From positions 86,943-150,942 of the forward strand of contig CAZSLI010000004.1 in the NCBI GenBank assembly GCA_964607705.1: 64,000 bases of DNA, given 5' to 3'. The notes under the pieces were generated by a model. It saw only the letters and a program-made list of their open reading frames with translations. It made no database searches and was not told the DNA's origin. The position numbers and the translations under genes are program-made. Shown piece after piece: positions 1 to 7,628 of this stretch (position 1 is its first letter; the number at the start of each line of letters is the position of its first letter). This DNA is from CAZSLI01 sp964607705 (lineage in GTDB: Bacteria > Actinomycetota > Coriobacteriia > Anaerosomatales > PHET01).

Positions 1-1
1 C

Positions 2-511
2 CTCTCCGGCGCCGAGCAGGTGCGCGAGTGGATGAACGAGCTCGCCGAGAAGAAGCGCTTCCAGGTGGATCCCGACACATTCAAAGCGATGCGCGCGCTG
101 TTCATCGGCGACTTCGTCACGAATGAAGAGTCGCTGGAGACCGTCAAGCGCGTGTACGACGAGACCGGCTACCTGCTCGACCCTCACACGGCGGTCGCCT
201 GGGAGGTCGCCGAGCGCACGTTCGACGACGCGCCGATGCTCGTGGTGTCGACCGCCCATTGGGCGAAGTTCGGCGGCGACGTGCTGCGCGCGCTGCTGGG
301 CATCGGCTGCGACTCGCCGCTTCCGGCCGACTACGACGGACTGACCGGCGTCGAGCTCCTCGGCAAGGTGCAGGAGATCGCCGGCGAGACGTGCGCTTGC
401 GTCCCGGCGGCGCTGGCAGGGCTCGACGATGCGGAGGAGCGGTTCGATGCGGTCGTGGATTCCGGACGAGACAGCGTCGAGAGCGCCGTCATGGAATGGC
501 TGGGCCGGTAG
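2..511 (+). CDS. thrC: Threonine synthase, C-terminal part (cut by window edge)
   Basis: The frame is open from base 2, so only the last 169 residues are in the window; the PLP-binding lysine lies outside. Threonine synthase converts O-phosphohomoserine to threonine and phosphate. The recognisable parts are the helical C-terminal segment beginning SGAEQVREWM and the stretch YLLDPHTAVAW, which matches the conserved C-terminal region of the fungal/E. coli-like ThrC class. A GTG at base 20 is internal, not a start. The stop is one base upstream of the GTG of the next gene, so the two are probably co-transcribed. Confidence 0.85.
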   Translation, partial: LSGAEQVREWMNELAEKKRFQVDPDTFKAMRALFIGDFVTNEESLETVKRVYDETGYLLDPHTAVAWEVAERTFDDAPMLVVSTAHWAKFGGDVLRALLGIGCDSPLPADYDGLTGVELLGKVQEIAGETCACVPAALAGLDDAEERFDAVVDSGRDSVESAVMEWLGR

Positions 512-512
512 C

Positions 513-1391
513 GTGACGAACCGGGGGGCGCGCCTGGCGAACTGCCTGCTGGCTGCGCTCCTGGCGATGACGATCGGCCTCCTGCTCATCGGCTGCGTGC
601 CTGTTGCCGAGACGGCGCAGGTCCCACAGACTGCCACGCCGGAGACTTCGACCGCTGCTCCGGCACCTGCGGATGTGCCCGCCCCCACCCCCGCTCCCGC
701 GCCCGCCCCCACCCCCGCTCCCGCGCCCGAGCCGGCCACCTCCGCGCCGACGGTGACACCTGCGACGGTGTTGCGGGTGGTCGATGGCGACACCGCGGTG
801 TTCGCGCTGTCGGGTGGCGGCACGGAGAAGGTGCGGTTCATCGGCATCGATACGCCTGAGTCGACCACGCGGATCGAGCCATACGGGAAGGCGGCCGCGG
901 CGTACACGCGCAAGGCGCTCCCAGTGGGTCGCAAGGTCTTCCTCGAGCGTGATGCCGAGGAGCGCGACCGTTACGGTCGGCTCCTCGCTTACGTGTGGCT
1001 CTCGAAGCCGGTCTCCGAGGACGCGTCCGAGGTGCGGGCGAAGATGCTCGATGCGCGCTTGGCGCTCGACGGCTACGCCCAGCAGATGACGATCGCACCC
1101 AACGTCAAGTACGCGGACGTGTTCCGGCGCTGCGTCGCCGAGGCGCGCGAGGCCGGACGAGGGCTGTGGGCCGATGACGGCGAGGCAGCGCCGGCGGTCG
1201 CTGCCCCCGCGGCGGGAAGCGGGTCCTCGGCAGGTAGTGGGGCATACGTCGGCAACCGCAACACGATGAAGTTCCACCTCGCGTCATGCAGCTCCGTGGG
1301 GGACATGAACCCTGCTAACAAGGTGCCGATGAGCACACGCGCCGAGGCCGTGGCCGCCGGCCACGTCCCTTGTAAGCGCTGCAATCCGTAG
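513..1391 (+). CDS. Thermonuclease-like lipoprotein with C-terminal Cys domain
   Basis: A 292-residue secreted nuclease of the staphylococcal nuclease (SNase) family. The GTG at 513 was chosen over the ATG at 429 because it yields a clean lipoprotein signal: hydrophobic residues 8-27 and lipobox LIGC with Cys28. Residues about 29-75 are a Pro/Ala linker. The SNase fold spans about 78-205, with VVDGDTAVF, VRFIGIDTPES and the ERDRYGRLLAYVW run that carries catalytic Arg/Glu. The C-terminal 50 residues (KFHLASCSSV ... VPCKRCNP) form a small Cys-containing module often appended to such nucleases. The likely role is extracytoplasmic nucleic-acid degradation. Confidence 0.85.
   Translation: MTNRGARLANCLLAALLAMTIGLLLIGCVPVAETAQVPQTATPETSTAAPAPADVPAPTPAPAPAPTPAPAPEPATSAPTVTPATVLRVVDGDTAVFALSGGGTEKVRFIGIDTPESTTRIEPYGKAAAAYTRKALPVGRKVFLERDAEERDRYGRLLAYVWLSKPVSEDASEVRAKMLDARLALDGYAQQMTIAPNVKYADVFRRCVAEAREAGRGLWADDGEAAPAVAAPAAGSGSSAGSGAYVGNRNTMKFHLASCSSVGDMNPANKVPMSTRAEAVAAGHVPCKRCNP
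677..724 (+). repeat. Perfect 24-bp tandem duplication in nuclease linker
   Basis: Two identical 24-bp units (677-700 and 701-724) encode a Pro/Ala/Thr-rich spacer between the lipidated N-terminus and the nuclease domain. The unit length is a multiple of three, so copy-number changes would only lengthen or shorten the tether. Confidence 0.85.
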
Positions 1392-1443
1392 GCCCTTCGC
1401 TGGGCATCCATATCCGTCTGACCTCGAACCGTCGGGAGCCGTC

Positions 1444-1887
1444 ATGAACAAGGAACTCCTCGCCTCCGAGATAACCGCCGCGCTGCGCGCAGGCGACAAG
1501 CCGCGCCTGTCCATCCTGCGGCAGGTGAAGAATGAGATCGACACGAAGGAGAAGGCGACCGGCGAGGCCGTGAGCGACGAAGAGGTGGTCGGCGCTCTGA
1601 AGAAGGTGCTCAAGCAGACCGGTGAGACGCTCGAGGGGTCGATCAAGGCCGCGAACAATCCCGAGCGCACCGAGCTGCTGCAGCTGCAAGTCACCGTCCT
1701 CGAGGGATATCTCCCGCAGCAGGTCAGTGGCGACGAGCTTCTCGCGCTGGTGGACCGCATACTCGGCGAGTCGGGGTACTCGGAGAAACGCGACATGGGC
1801 AAGGCGATCGGCGCGGTCGTCTCGGCAACCGGCGGCAACGTCGACAAAGCCGAGGTCGCCAAGCTGGTCGGCGGCAGGCTCTCCTAG
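1444..1887 (+). CDS. GatB/YqeY domain protein
   Basis: A 147-residue YqeY-family protein, the stand-alone form of the tail domain of the GatB/GatE amidotransferase subunits. The helical N-terminal half (KPRLSILRQVKNEIDTKEK) and the C-terminal segment DMGKAIGAVVSATGGNVDK are the family signatures. The exact role is not established; tRNA binding is inferred from the GatB relation. The ATG follows GTCGGGAGCCGTC, a usable ribosome-binding site. Its 3' end overlaps the convergent acyltransferase gene by four bases, with no hairpin between them. Confidence 0.85.
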   Translation: MNKELLASEITAALRAGDKPRLSILRQVKNEIDTKEKATGEAVSDEEVVGALKKVLKQTGETLEGSIKAANNPERTELLQLQVTVLEGYLPQQVSGDELLALVDRILGESGYSEKRDMGKAIGAVVSATGGNVDKAEVAKLVGGRLS

Positions 1888-2996
1888 GCTCTCATCCCGA
1901 AGAGCACGCGCAGCGGCTTGGCGCGTCTGACCAGGTCGTACAGGGCGAACGTCCCGATGGCGCCGAGGACCATCAACAGCGGCCAGCCGAGGAACGGCGC
2001 CTGCACGTACTGCACCAGATAGAAGCCGATCACGACGATCACCGTCTGGTGGAGGATGTAGAGCGGGTAGCTCGCCTCGCCGAGGTACGCGAGCGCCGCC
2101 GATGGACGGTCGAGCGCACGACGTCCGTAGCCGATGAGTGCGACCACCATCAGCCAGCCCGCCGACAGCGCCGCATACGTCCAAATGGCCCGCGGAAGCG
2201 AGGGGTCGGGCATCCCGGCCTCGATCCGCCACAGGAGCGGCAAGACCAAGCAGAGTAGCCCACCGATCAGCAGCGCGGGGAGCCGCCGGCGCTCGGCGTT
2301 CTCGGCGAACCGGTCGCTCCGGAAGAGCAGGTAGCCGAGCACGAAGTACACGAGGTAGAAGACCAGGTTCTTGCCGCCGATCTCGGGCATCGCCTCGGCA
2401 ACCATGATGATCAGGATGACCAGCGGCCACCACACCGGTTTGGCGAGCGCAGCGCCGATCGAGTCGAGCCGTGACGCGCCGCGCTCGCTGCGAGCGTAAG
2501 CCAGCAGGGGCAGGCAGATCATCGAGATCAACCACAGGAACAGAATGAACCAGAGGTGCGCTGGTGAGATGCCACCGTAGTAGTCGCCGCGGCCGAACAA
2601 GTTGTCGAGGCTCCACGCCGGACCCTGAAGGTACTCGACGAACGAGCCTGTGTAGCCGGCATTCGTCCGGGCCCCGTACCACGTCTGCGGCGGCACCAGC
2701 ACGAATATGCCGAAGACCAGCGGCACCAGCAGGCGCAGGGCCCGCTCCCCTGCGTAGCGGCCGACGCTCCGTCGCCGCATCGCGAACAGCGTCGAGGCGC
2801 CGGCGAGGAAGAAGAGCAGCGGCATGTGCCACGGCTCGACCAGCGAGAGCAGATAGTCGATGGGCACGGAGGTGACCGGCGACTTCGCGTAGAAGAGCTC
2901 GTTGGCGTTGAAGACCCGGCCCGAGTGGTACGGGAACAGCAGCAGGACCGCCAGCACTCGAAGCCAGTCGATGTAGTGGATCCTACGGCTCTCCAT
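1884..2996 (-). CDS. Acyltransferase 3 family membrane protein
   Basis: A 370-residue integral membrane protein of the acyltransferase-3 (OafA/YrhL) family, which acylates cell-surface sugars or other polar acceptors. It starts RRIHYIDWLRVLAVLLLFPYHSGRVF: the family's first helix carrying the D-W-R-A-L and Y/F-H-x-x-R residues. About ten hydrophobic segments follow across the length. The acceptor cannot be deduced, because no polysaccharide cluster is adjacent. Confidence 0.8.
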   Translation of the reverse strand: MESRRIHYIDWLRVLAVLLLFPYHSGRVFNANELFYAKSPVTSVPIDYLLSLVEPWHMPLLFFLAGASTLFAMRRRSVGRYAGERALRLLVPLVFGIFVLVPPQTWYGARTNAGYTGSFVEYLQGPAWSLDNLFGRGDYYGGISPAHLWFILFLWLISMICLPLLAYARSERGASRLDSIGAALAKPVWWPLVILIIMVAEAMPEIGGKNLVFYLVYFVLGYLLFRSDRFAENAERRRLPALLIGGLLCLVLPLLWRIEAGMPDPSLPRAIWTYAALSAGWLMVVALIGYGRRALDRPSAALAYLGEASYPLYILHQTVIVVIGFYLVQYVQAPFLGWPLLMVLGAIGTFALYDLVRRAKPLRVLFGMRA

Positions 2997-3035
2997 GTGC
3001 CTTCCCCCAGTCAGGCGTCCTGTTTGGGGAGTCTA

Positions 3036-3722
3036 CTACGATGCGGAGGCGACGATGCCGCAGACGAGTCCGAAGCCGAACGTACGCCGGCGCACGACGC
3101 GGAGGCCCGCCTCCTCCACGCAGCGCTCCAAGTCTCGTGCGGTCCCGACCGCCTTGGTCGAGTCGCGGAGGTAGTCGTACAGTTCCGGCCCCTTGCCGAG
3201 GCGGGCGCCCAGCCACGGCAGGATGCGGAAGAAGTAGAACCCCGCAGGCGAATTCAGTAGCCCCGGCGAGGGGGTACAGAACTCCAGCAGCACCAGCCGC
3301 CCGCCCGGTTCCATCCGGTTGGCCAGCGACCGAAGAAGAGCGACCTTGTCGTCCACGTAGCGGAGGCCGAACGAGATGCTCACCGCCTCAAACGGGCCGC
3401 AGGGTTCGGCGGTGGGGTCGGTCAGGTCGGTCACGACTACGTGCAGGTCGACTCCCGCCTCCTCGGCGCGCACCTGTGCCCGGGCCAGCATGCCGGGCGA
3501 GGCGTCGGCGGCCGTCACGAAGGCGCCGCGCAGCGCCTCTTCGACGGCCACCTCACCGGTGCCTGCCATGGCATCGAGTACCCGCATGCCGACGTCTGGG
3601 GCGGCCTCCTCGGCGACCCATCGGCGCCAGCTGCGGTCGAGGCCGGCGCTGAGGATGCGATTCACCGGGTCGTAGGACTCGGCATTGAGGTCGAACAGGC
3701 GCCGCGCCTCGGCAGCCTTCAC
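3036..3722 (-). CDS. UbiE/MenG-type demethylmenaquinone methyltransferase
   Basis: A 228-residue SAM-dependent C-methyltransferase of the UbiE/COQ5 family, likely acting on a prenylated quinone such as demethylmenaquinone. Features: FDLNAESYDPVNRILS at the N-terminus, SAM motif I VLDAMAGTGEVAV, SISFGLRYVDD (family FGLRN/Y box) and GGRLVLLEFCTP. The GTG start at 3722 shares GTGA with the stop of the upstream UbiA gene, indicating translational coupling; in-frame extension further upstream is an artefact of high GC. No other menaquinone genes are in the window. Confidence 0.85.
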   Translation of the reverse strand: MKAAEARRLFDLNAESYDPVNRILSAGLDRSWRRWVAEEAAPDVGMRVLDAMAGTGEVAVEEALRGAFVTAADASPGMLARAQVRAEEAGVDLHVVVTDLTDPTAEPCGPFEAVSISFGLRYVDDKVALLRSLANRMEPGGRLVLLEFCTPSPGLLNSPAGFYFFRILPWLGARLGKGPELYDYLRDSTKAVGTARDLERCVEEAGLRVVRRRTFGFGLVCGIVASAS

Positions 3723-4618
3723 GGCGACCCCCCGATGAGGCAGGCCGCGAGCACGATGGCGAACACCACGGCGGGCAGAAGGCTGGCCCGGTTGAAGTAG
3801 GCGCCCGCCTGAGCCGGCGTCGGGATTCTTAGGAGCCGCCACGAGGGCCGCAGCATCAGCACCATGCCCACCGCCATCGAGGCGAACACGTCGGCAAGCG
3901 AAAGATGGAGCGCCGGGATCAGCGCGAACGTGAGCGTCGACCCGGCAAAGACGGCACGGCTGGCGGTCTTGGGGCCGAAGGTCGTCGCGACCGTCGCGAG
4001 CCCCACCGCCGAGTCGGCCCGCACGTCAGCGAGGTCGTTGGGGAGGTTGCGGCCGGCGATCTCCCACGCGCATAGGAAGCCGAAGAATCCCGCGGCAAGC
4101 CAGGTCAACTTGCCGACAGCCACCCAACCTGCGAGCCCGCCGATGCCCACCATCAGCCCCGAGATGAATGTCTTGGTCCACGTGCGCTTGCGGAGCGCGC
4201 AGTATGCGGCCTCGAGCGCCACGCTCGCGCCGAAGAGCGCGACGCACAAGGGATTCAAAAGCCATCCCGCCACCAAGGCGACCGTGACCAGTGCCCCGAC
4301 CCAGATCAGTGCGGCCCTGCGACGCAGCACCCCCGCGGCGAGAGGATGCCTCAAGAACCCGGTATCCAGGTCGAAGCCCTCGTAGTCGCCCTTGCCCGCC
4401 TGAAGTGCCTCAGAGTCACTCCCCTGGTCGAACACGTCGTTGAGCGAGAAGACGGCGAGATAACCGGAGGCCGCGGCGACGAGGCCGAGCGAGACGGTAC
4501 GCACCGGAGGGATGCCACGCTGAGCGAGAAGAGCGCCCAGCCCCGGCTGCGCTATCGAAAGCAGCGCTTGCCGCGTGCGGGAAAGGTCGAAAAGGCCCCG
4601 CGCCATCGTTGCGTCCAT
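3719..4618 (-). CDS. UbiA-family prenyltransferase
   Basis: A 299-residue membrane prenyltransferase. Two Asp-rich motifs that bind Mg-prenyl diphosphate are visible: NDVFDQGSDSE in the first cytoplasmic loop and NDLADVRADSA in the second. About eight hydrophobic helices surround them. Coupling by a 4-base overlap to the UbiE methyltransferase suggests the pair performs the last two steps of a prenylquinone pathway (MenA/UbiA then MenG/UbiE). The start at MDATMARGLFDLSR is chosen because upstream in-frame sequence is Arg-rich and non-homologous. It could also be a 4-hydroxybenzoate or other aromatic prenyltransferase. Confidence 0.8.
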   Translation of the reverse strand: MDATMARGLFDLSRTRQALLSIAQPGLGALLAQRGIPPVRTVSLGLVAAASGYLAVFSLNDVFDQGSDSEALQAGKGDYEGFDLDTGFLRHPLAAGVLRRRAALIWVGALVTVALVAGWLLNPLCVALFGASVALEAAYCALRKRTWTKTFISGLMVGIGGLAGWVAVGKLTWLAAGFFGFLCAWEIAGRNLPNDLADVRADSAVGLATVATTFGPKTASRAVFAGSTLTFALIPALHLSLADVFASMAVGMVLMLRPSWRLLRIPTPAQAGAYFNRASLLPAVVFAIVLAACLIGGSP

Positions 4619-4782
4619 GTGCGTGCCCCATGCGATTCGAGAGTGCCGCGAGGCCTCGAGCCACGTCGCGGCTGTCTCCCAATAGTCCCCATCGGACCGC
4701 AGACACCAAACCTGCCGAAGACCTCGCCAGCGGGCACAATCCGCTAGACTGGCACGACCCCGACCCGGACGGAACCGCCCCA

Positions 4783-5022
4783 GTGGCCGATGACGACAAA
4801 GAGACCCTGCAGCGCTTCGTGGATTCGCTCTTCCGCGATGCGAAGCACGCAAGCCGGCTCGATGCGATCCTGAGGGCCGAGGCGCTCGACGTTCCCGAGG
4901 AGCTCCGCGGCATCATCGAGTTACTCCCGCCCGGGCACTTCACGAGGCAGAGACTCTGCGACCAGCTGAACTCGGCATTGAAAGGCCACGGCTGGAACAG
5001 CCAGTACGGAACCGTCGAGTAG
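4783..5022 (+). CDS. Small conserved-looking hypothetical protein
   Basis: A 79-residue acidic/helical protein starting at a GTG (VADDDKETLQRFVDSLF). The reading frame continues upstream to 4609, but that part is Arg/Ala/Pro-rich and looks non-coding. No family is recognised. The composition (DDKETLQRFVDSLFRDAKHA ... RQRLCDQLNSALKGHGW) is that of a folded soluble protein. It diverges from the UbiA gene and converges on the ATP-grasp gene. The start is uncertain. Confidence 0.55.
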   Translation: MADDDKETLQRFVDSLFRDAKHASRLDAILRAEALDVPEELRGIIELLPPGHFTRQRLCDQLNSALKGHGWNSQYGTVE

Positions 5023-5033
5023 CCGCCGAGTGC

Positions 5034-5051
5034 GCCGGCTTCGCGGCCGGC
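5034..5051. terminator. Short GC hairpin between convergent genes
   Basis: An inverted repeat gccggc/gccggc with a six-base loop sits between the convergent stops at 5022 and 5077. It has no T-run on either side, so intrinsic termination is only possible, not clear. Confidence 0.35.
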
Positions 5052-5076
5052 TCGATCGCCGCGGGCGCAGGCGAAA

Positions 5077-6126
5077 CTACAGAGTCGCCATCTGCACGTT
5101 CGAGAAGTTCCTCTTGTAGAACTGAGCGTACTCGACCTTGCGCTCGAGGGCGCCGATGACGCCGTGCGCGAAGTTCACCTTCTCGAACTTCTGGGCGCTT
5201 CCGAGACCACCCGGCGAGAACACGTTCACTTCCATCAGCTTGTCGCCGACGATGTCGAGGCCGACAAGGAACATCCCGTCGGCAACGAGCTTCGGCCGGA
5301 CTATCTCGGCGATGCGAAGTTCACGCTCGGTTATCTCGGCGGGGGCGATGATCCCTCCCGCGTGGACGTTGCTCCTGATGTCGTCGCCTTGGCGGATGCG
5401 TCGGAAAGCAGCGAACTTGCCCTTATAGCGAAGCGGGCGGCCGTTCATCATGAAGAGCCGCGTGTCACCGTGCTCGGCCTCTTCGAGGTATTCCTGCGCG
5501 ATGACGTAGCCGTCGCGGGTGAGAGCGTCGATCATCTGGTTCATGTTCTTGGTCGAGGCATGGTCGACGAGGAAGACGCCCTTGCCACCTGAGCCCTGGA
5601 GCGGCTTGAGAACGGCTCGGCCGCCCTCTTCCTTCACGAACTCCTTGATCTCATCGCGGTCGCGCGTGATGAGCGTCCGCGGACGGACTTCCTCGGGGAA
5701 GAGCTGGAAGTACATCTTGTTCATAGCCTTGCCCAGGCCGTTAGGATCGTTGAGCACGATCACGCCGTTGCGCAGCGCGATGCGGCCGAAGTCGATCCCC
5801 GAGTTCTGCATCCAGGGCTTGTCGACGTCCTGGCTGGGGTCGTTGCGCAGCATGAGGACGTCGAGGTCATCGACGGTGATGCGTCGCGTGCGTGCGCTCT
5901 TGCCCTGCAACCCGTTGAGATACGCGGAGCCCGCGTTGGCGGCGTACTTGTCCTTCGGGGCGTGCTTGGCGCGCGCTCGCACCTTCTCGTCGGGGTCGTA
6001 TGCGAAGTCCCCCGGCGTCATCAGCCACGCCTCATGCCCGCGATTAATCGCGGCCATGGCCATACGCGTGGTCGTGTAGCCGGGCTGTTCAGTGGCGATG
6101 TCGTTGACGACGAATCCGATCTTCAC
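5077..6126 (-). CDS. Glutathione-synthetase-like ATP-grasp ligase
   Basis: A 349-residue ATP-grasp enzyme resembling prokaryotic GshB. The start is the GTG at 6126 (VKIGFVVNDIATEQPGYTT) behind GGAAAGGA; upstream codons are not family-like. ATP-grasp signatures include the glycine loop AVLKPLQGSGGKGVFLV near residue 190 and the metal/ATP-binding end MEVNVFSPGGLG (GshB: EVNVTSPTG). It should ligate an amino acid or amine to a carboxylate; the substrate is unknown. No gamma-glutamylcysteine ligase is nearby, so true glutathione synthesis is unproven. The upstream N-formylglutamate amidohydrolase-like gene is a recurring partner of such ligases. Confidence 0.8.
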   Translation of the reverse strand: MKIGFVVNDIATEQPGYTTTRMAMAAINRGHEAWLMTPGDFAYDPDEKVRARAKHAPKDKYAANAGSAYLNGLQGKSARTRRITVDDLDVLMLRNDPSQDVDKPWMQNSGIDFGRIALRNGVIVLNDPNGLGKAMNKMYFQLFPEEVRPRTLITRDRDEIKEFVKEEGGRAVLKPLQGSGGKGVFLVDHASTKNMNQMIDALTRDGYVIAQEYLEEAEHGDTRLFMMNGRPLRYKGKFAAFRRIRQGDDIRSNVHAGGIIAPAEITERELRIAEIVRPKLVADGMFLVGLDIVGDKLMEVNVFSPGGLGSAQKFEKVNFAHGVIGALERKVEYAQFYKRNFSNVQMATL

Positions 6127-6204
6127 GACCGCGTTGATCCTTTCCAACAGCGCGAGCAGCGCGCTTCGAGCCACAGGCGGGCGCCTGGAGCCGGACTAGT
6201 ATGA

Positions 6205-6225
6205 ACCCCACCCGCCGGGTGGGGT
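6205..6225 (-). terminator. Hairpin between amidohydrolase and ATP-grasp genes
   Basis: A perfect 9-bp stem (accccaccc/gggtggggt, 3-base loop) lies 30 bases past the amidohydrolase stop and is followed on the minus strand by TTCATACTAG. It probably terminates or attenuates transcription before the ATP-grasp gene, or stabilises the upstream transcript's 3' end. Confidence 0.55.
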
Positions 6226-6255
6226 AGAGGATTTCACAGAGAACTTACGAAGTCC

Positions 6256-7056
6256 CTAGCGCACCCTTGCGAGCGCCTCGCCAAGCGGAGCGCGGAGTCC
6301 GCACATAGCTTCACGAATCCGGCGAACGGCGGCCTCATCGGCGGCCCCTGTCCACTCATCCATATAGGTCTTCTTGAACTCGATCGCGATCGCGCACCCC
6401 TGCTCGGGGAACGTGTCGCTGACCCAGTGGGCGAAGTGTCCGCCGCCGAACTTCACGTTCTCCCGCACGTCGAACCCCGCCGAGGACATGCCCCCCATGA
6501 ACGCCTCGACCACAGGCGCCCACCTTTCGCGGTCCAGACGGCGCGTGCCCACGTTGATCTCGGGGTTCTCGGCAGGGTCTGCGGGGATCGCGGACGGTCC
6601 CTCGCGCCGGTGGTTGTAGCTATGGATATCGAGTACGAGGAACCGCTCGGACCGCTCGGCGAGGCGCGAGAGTTCGTCGAACATCGCTGCATAGAAGGCA
6701 TCGTAGACGGCTCGTGAGACCCGGTCTTCGGCGTCGGGCAACTCGCCCTGCCAGACGTCGAGGTCCCACGCATCCTTCGGTCCTTGGTAGACCGCGCGGA
6801 ACCGCGGGCGATTGAGGTCGACCTCGAACCGGCTTCGCAGCACCCGGACCAAGCGCATGCCCTCGGGTACCGTCGCCTCGGTGAACGGGTCTTCCTCCCG
6901 CAGGCGCTCCTCGGCAGTCAGCGCGAACCGCGGTTCGAGTCCCGGTCGCAGGTCGTGTCCTGCGTGGACGGCTACCGCGATGACGGGCTCATGCCAGTCG
7001 CCGTCGCGGACCACCGCCAGCGGCGCGCCGCCCGCCTCGATGATGCGTTCGCTCAC
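6256..7056 (-). CDS. N-formylglutamate amidohydrolase-like protein
   Basis: A 266-residue zinc-dependent hydrolase of the N-formylglutamate amidohydrolase (FGase) family. Expected metal/catalytic residues are visible: VHAGHDLRPG near the N-terminus, EEDPFTE, LDIHSYNHRREGP, and IAIEFKKTYMDEWTG in the C-terminal part (Glu of the M14-like site). The GTG at 7056 is preferred because it shares GTGA with the methyltransferase stop; an ATG at 7086 is the alternative. There are no histidine-utilisation genes nearby, so a histidine-catabolic role is unlikely. Pairing with an ATP-grasp ligase suggests amide or peptide trimming. Confidence 0.8.
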   Translation of the reverse strand: MSERIIEAGGAPLAVVRDGDWHEPVIAVAVHAGHDLRPGLEPRFALTAEERLREEDPFTEATVPEGMRLVRVLRSRFEVDLNRPRFRAVYQGPKDAWDLDVWQGELPDAEDRVSRAVYDAFYAAMFDELSRLAERSERFLVLDIHSYNHRREGPSAIPADPAENPEINVGTRRLDRERWAPVVEAFMGGMSSAGFDVRENVKFGGGHFAHWVSDTFPEQGCAIAIEFKKTYMDEWTGAADEAAVRRIREAMCGLRAPLGEALARVR

Positions 7057-7628
7057 GGGCGCCGGCCCGTGATCAACCAGTGCCACGGCAGGCCCTCATG
7101 GACGGTCACATCGCCGAACCCGATGCTGCCGATGAGATCGGCCGCTTCCTCGGCAGCGATGCGGAACTCCAGCGGCGGCCCCTTCGGCGTTTCGATGGGC
7201 GCCCAGTCGACCACGAGAAGTTGGCCTCCCGGGCGAAGTATCCGCAGCGCCTCCGCGTAGATGCGTTCCGGTTCCTCAAGCTCGTGGTGAAGCGAGACCA
7301 TCAGGGCGAGGTCGGCCAACTCGTCTTGAAGCGGTATGCAGCACTCTGTGCTCAAGACCGGCACGAGTCGGCCGCTTTGCGTCTCCGTGCGATTGTCCCG
7401 CATCCAGTCGATCATCACCGGCTCACTATCGACCGCATAGACGGTGGCTTGGGGCGCGAACTCGGCGAACTTGGACGCGAAGAGGCCGGTGCCCGCGCCG
7501 ATGTCCACCACGACTCCCGGGCCAGGCTCACCCAATGCGTCCCACATCACCTCGGGGATAAGCGTGTCGAACCGCCCGAGGTCGTTGAGCTTCTCCAGCT
7601 TGGCCGGGTCGAACTTGGCGTCAGGCAT
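7053..7628 (-). CDS. Class I SAM-dependent methyltransferase
   Basis: A 191-residue methyltransferase with SAM motif I VVVDIGAGTGLFASKFA, an acidic motif II YAVDSEPVMIDWM, and LRPGGQLLVVDWAP (post-I/III). The substrate is unknown; the overall form is that of the Methyltransf_11/UbiE-like small-molecule group. It overlaps the nhaA stop by eight bases and is coupled by GTGA to the downstream amidohydrolase gene, so all three are likely one operon. Confidence 0.8.
   Translation of the reverse strand: MPDAKFDPAKLEKLNDLGRFDTLIPEVMWDALGEPGPGVVVDIGAGTGLFASKFAEFAPQATVYAVDSEPVMIDWMRDNRTETQSGRLVPVLSTECCIPLQDELADLALMVSLHHELEEPERIYAEALRILRPGGQLLVVDWAPIETPKGPPLEFRIAAEEAADLIGSIGFGDVTVHEGLPWHWLITGRRP

Noticed and set aside
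1315..2832. 505-codon minus-strand frame overlapping YqeY and the acyltransferase
   Set aside because: Conflicts with two better-supported genes and has shadow composition.
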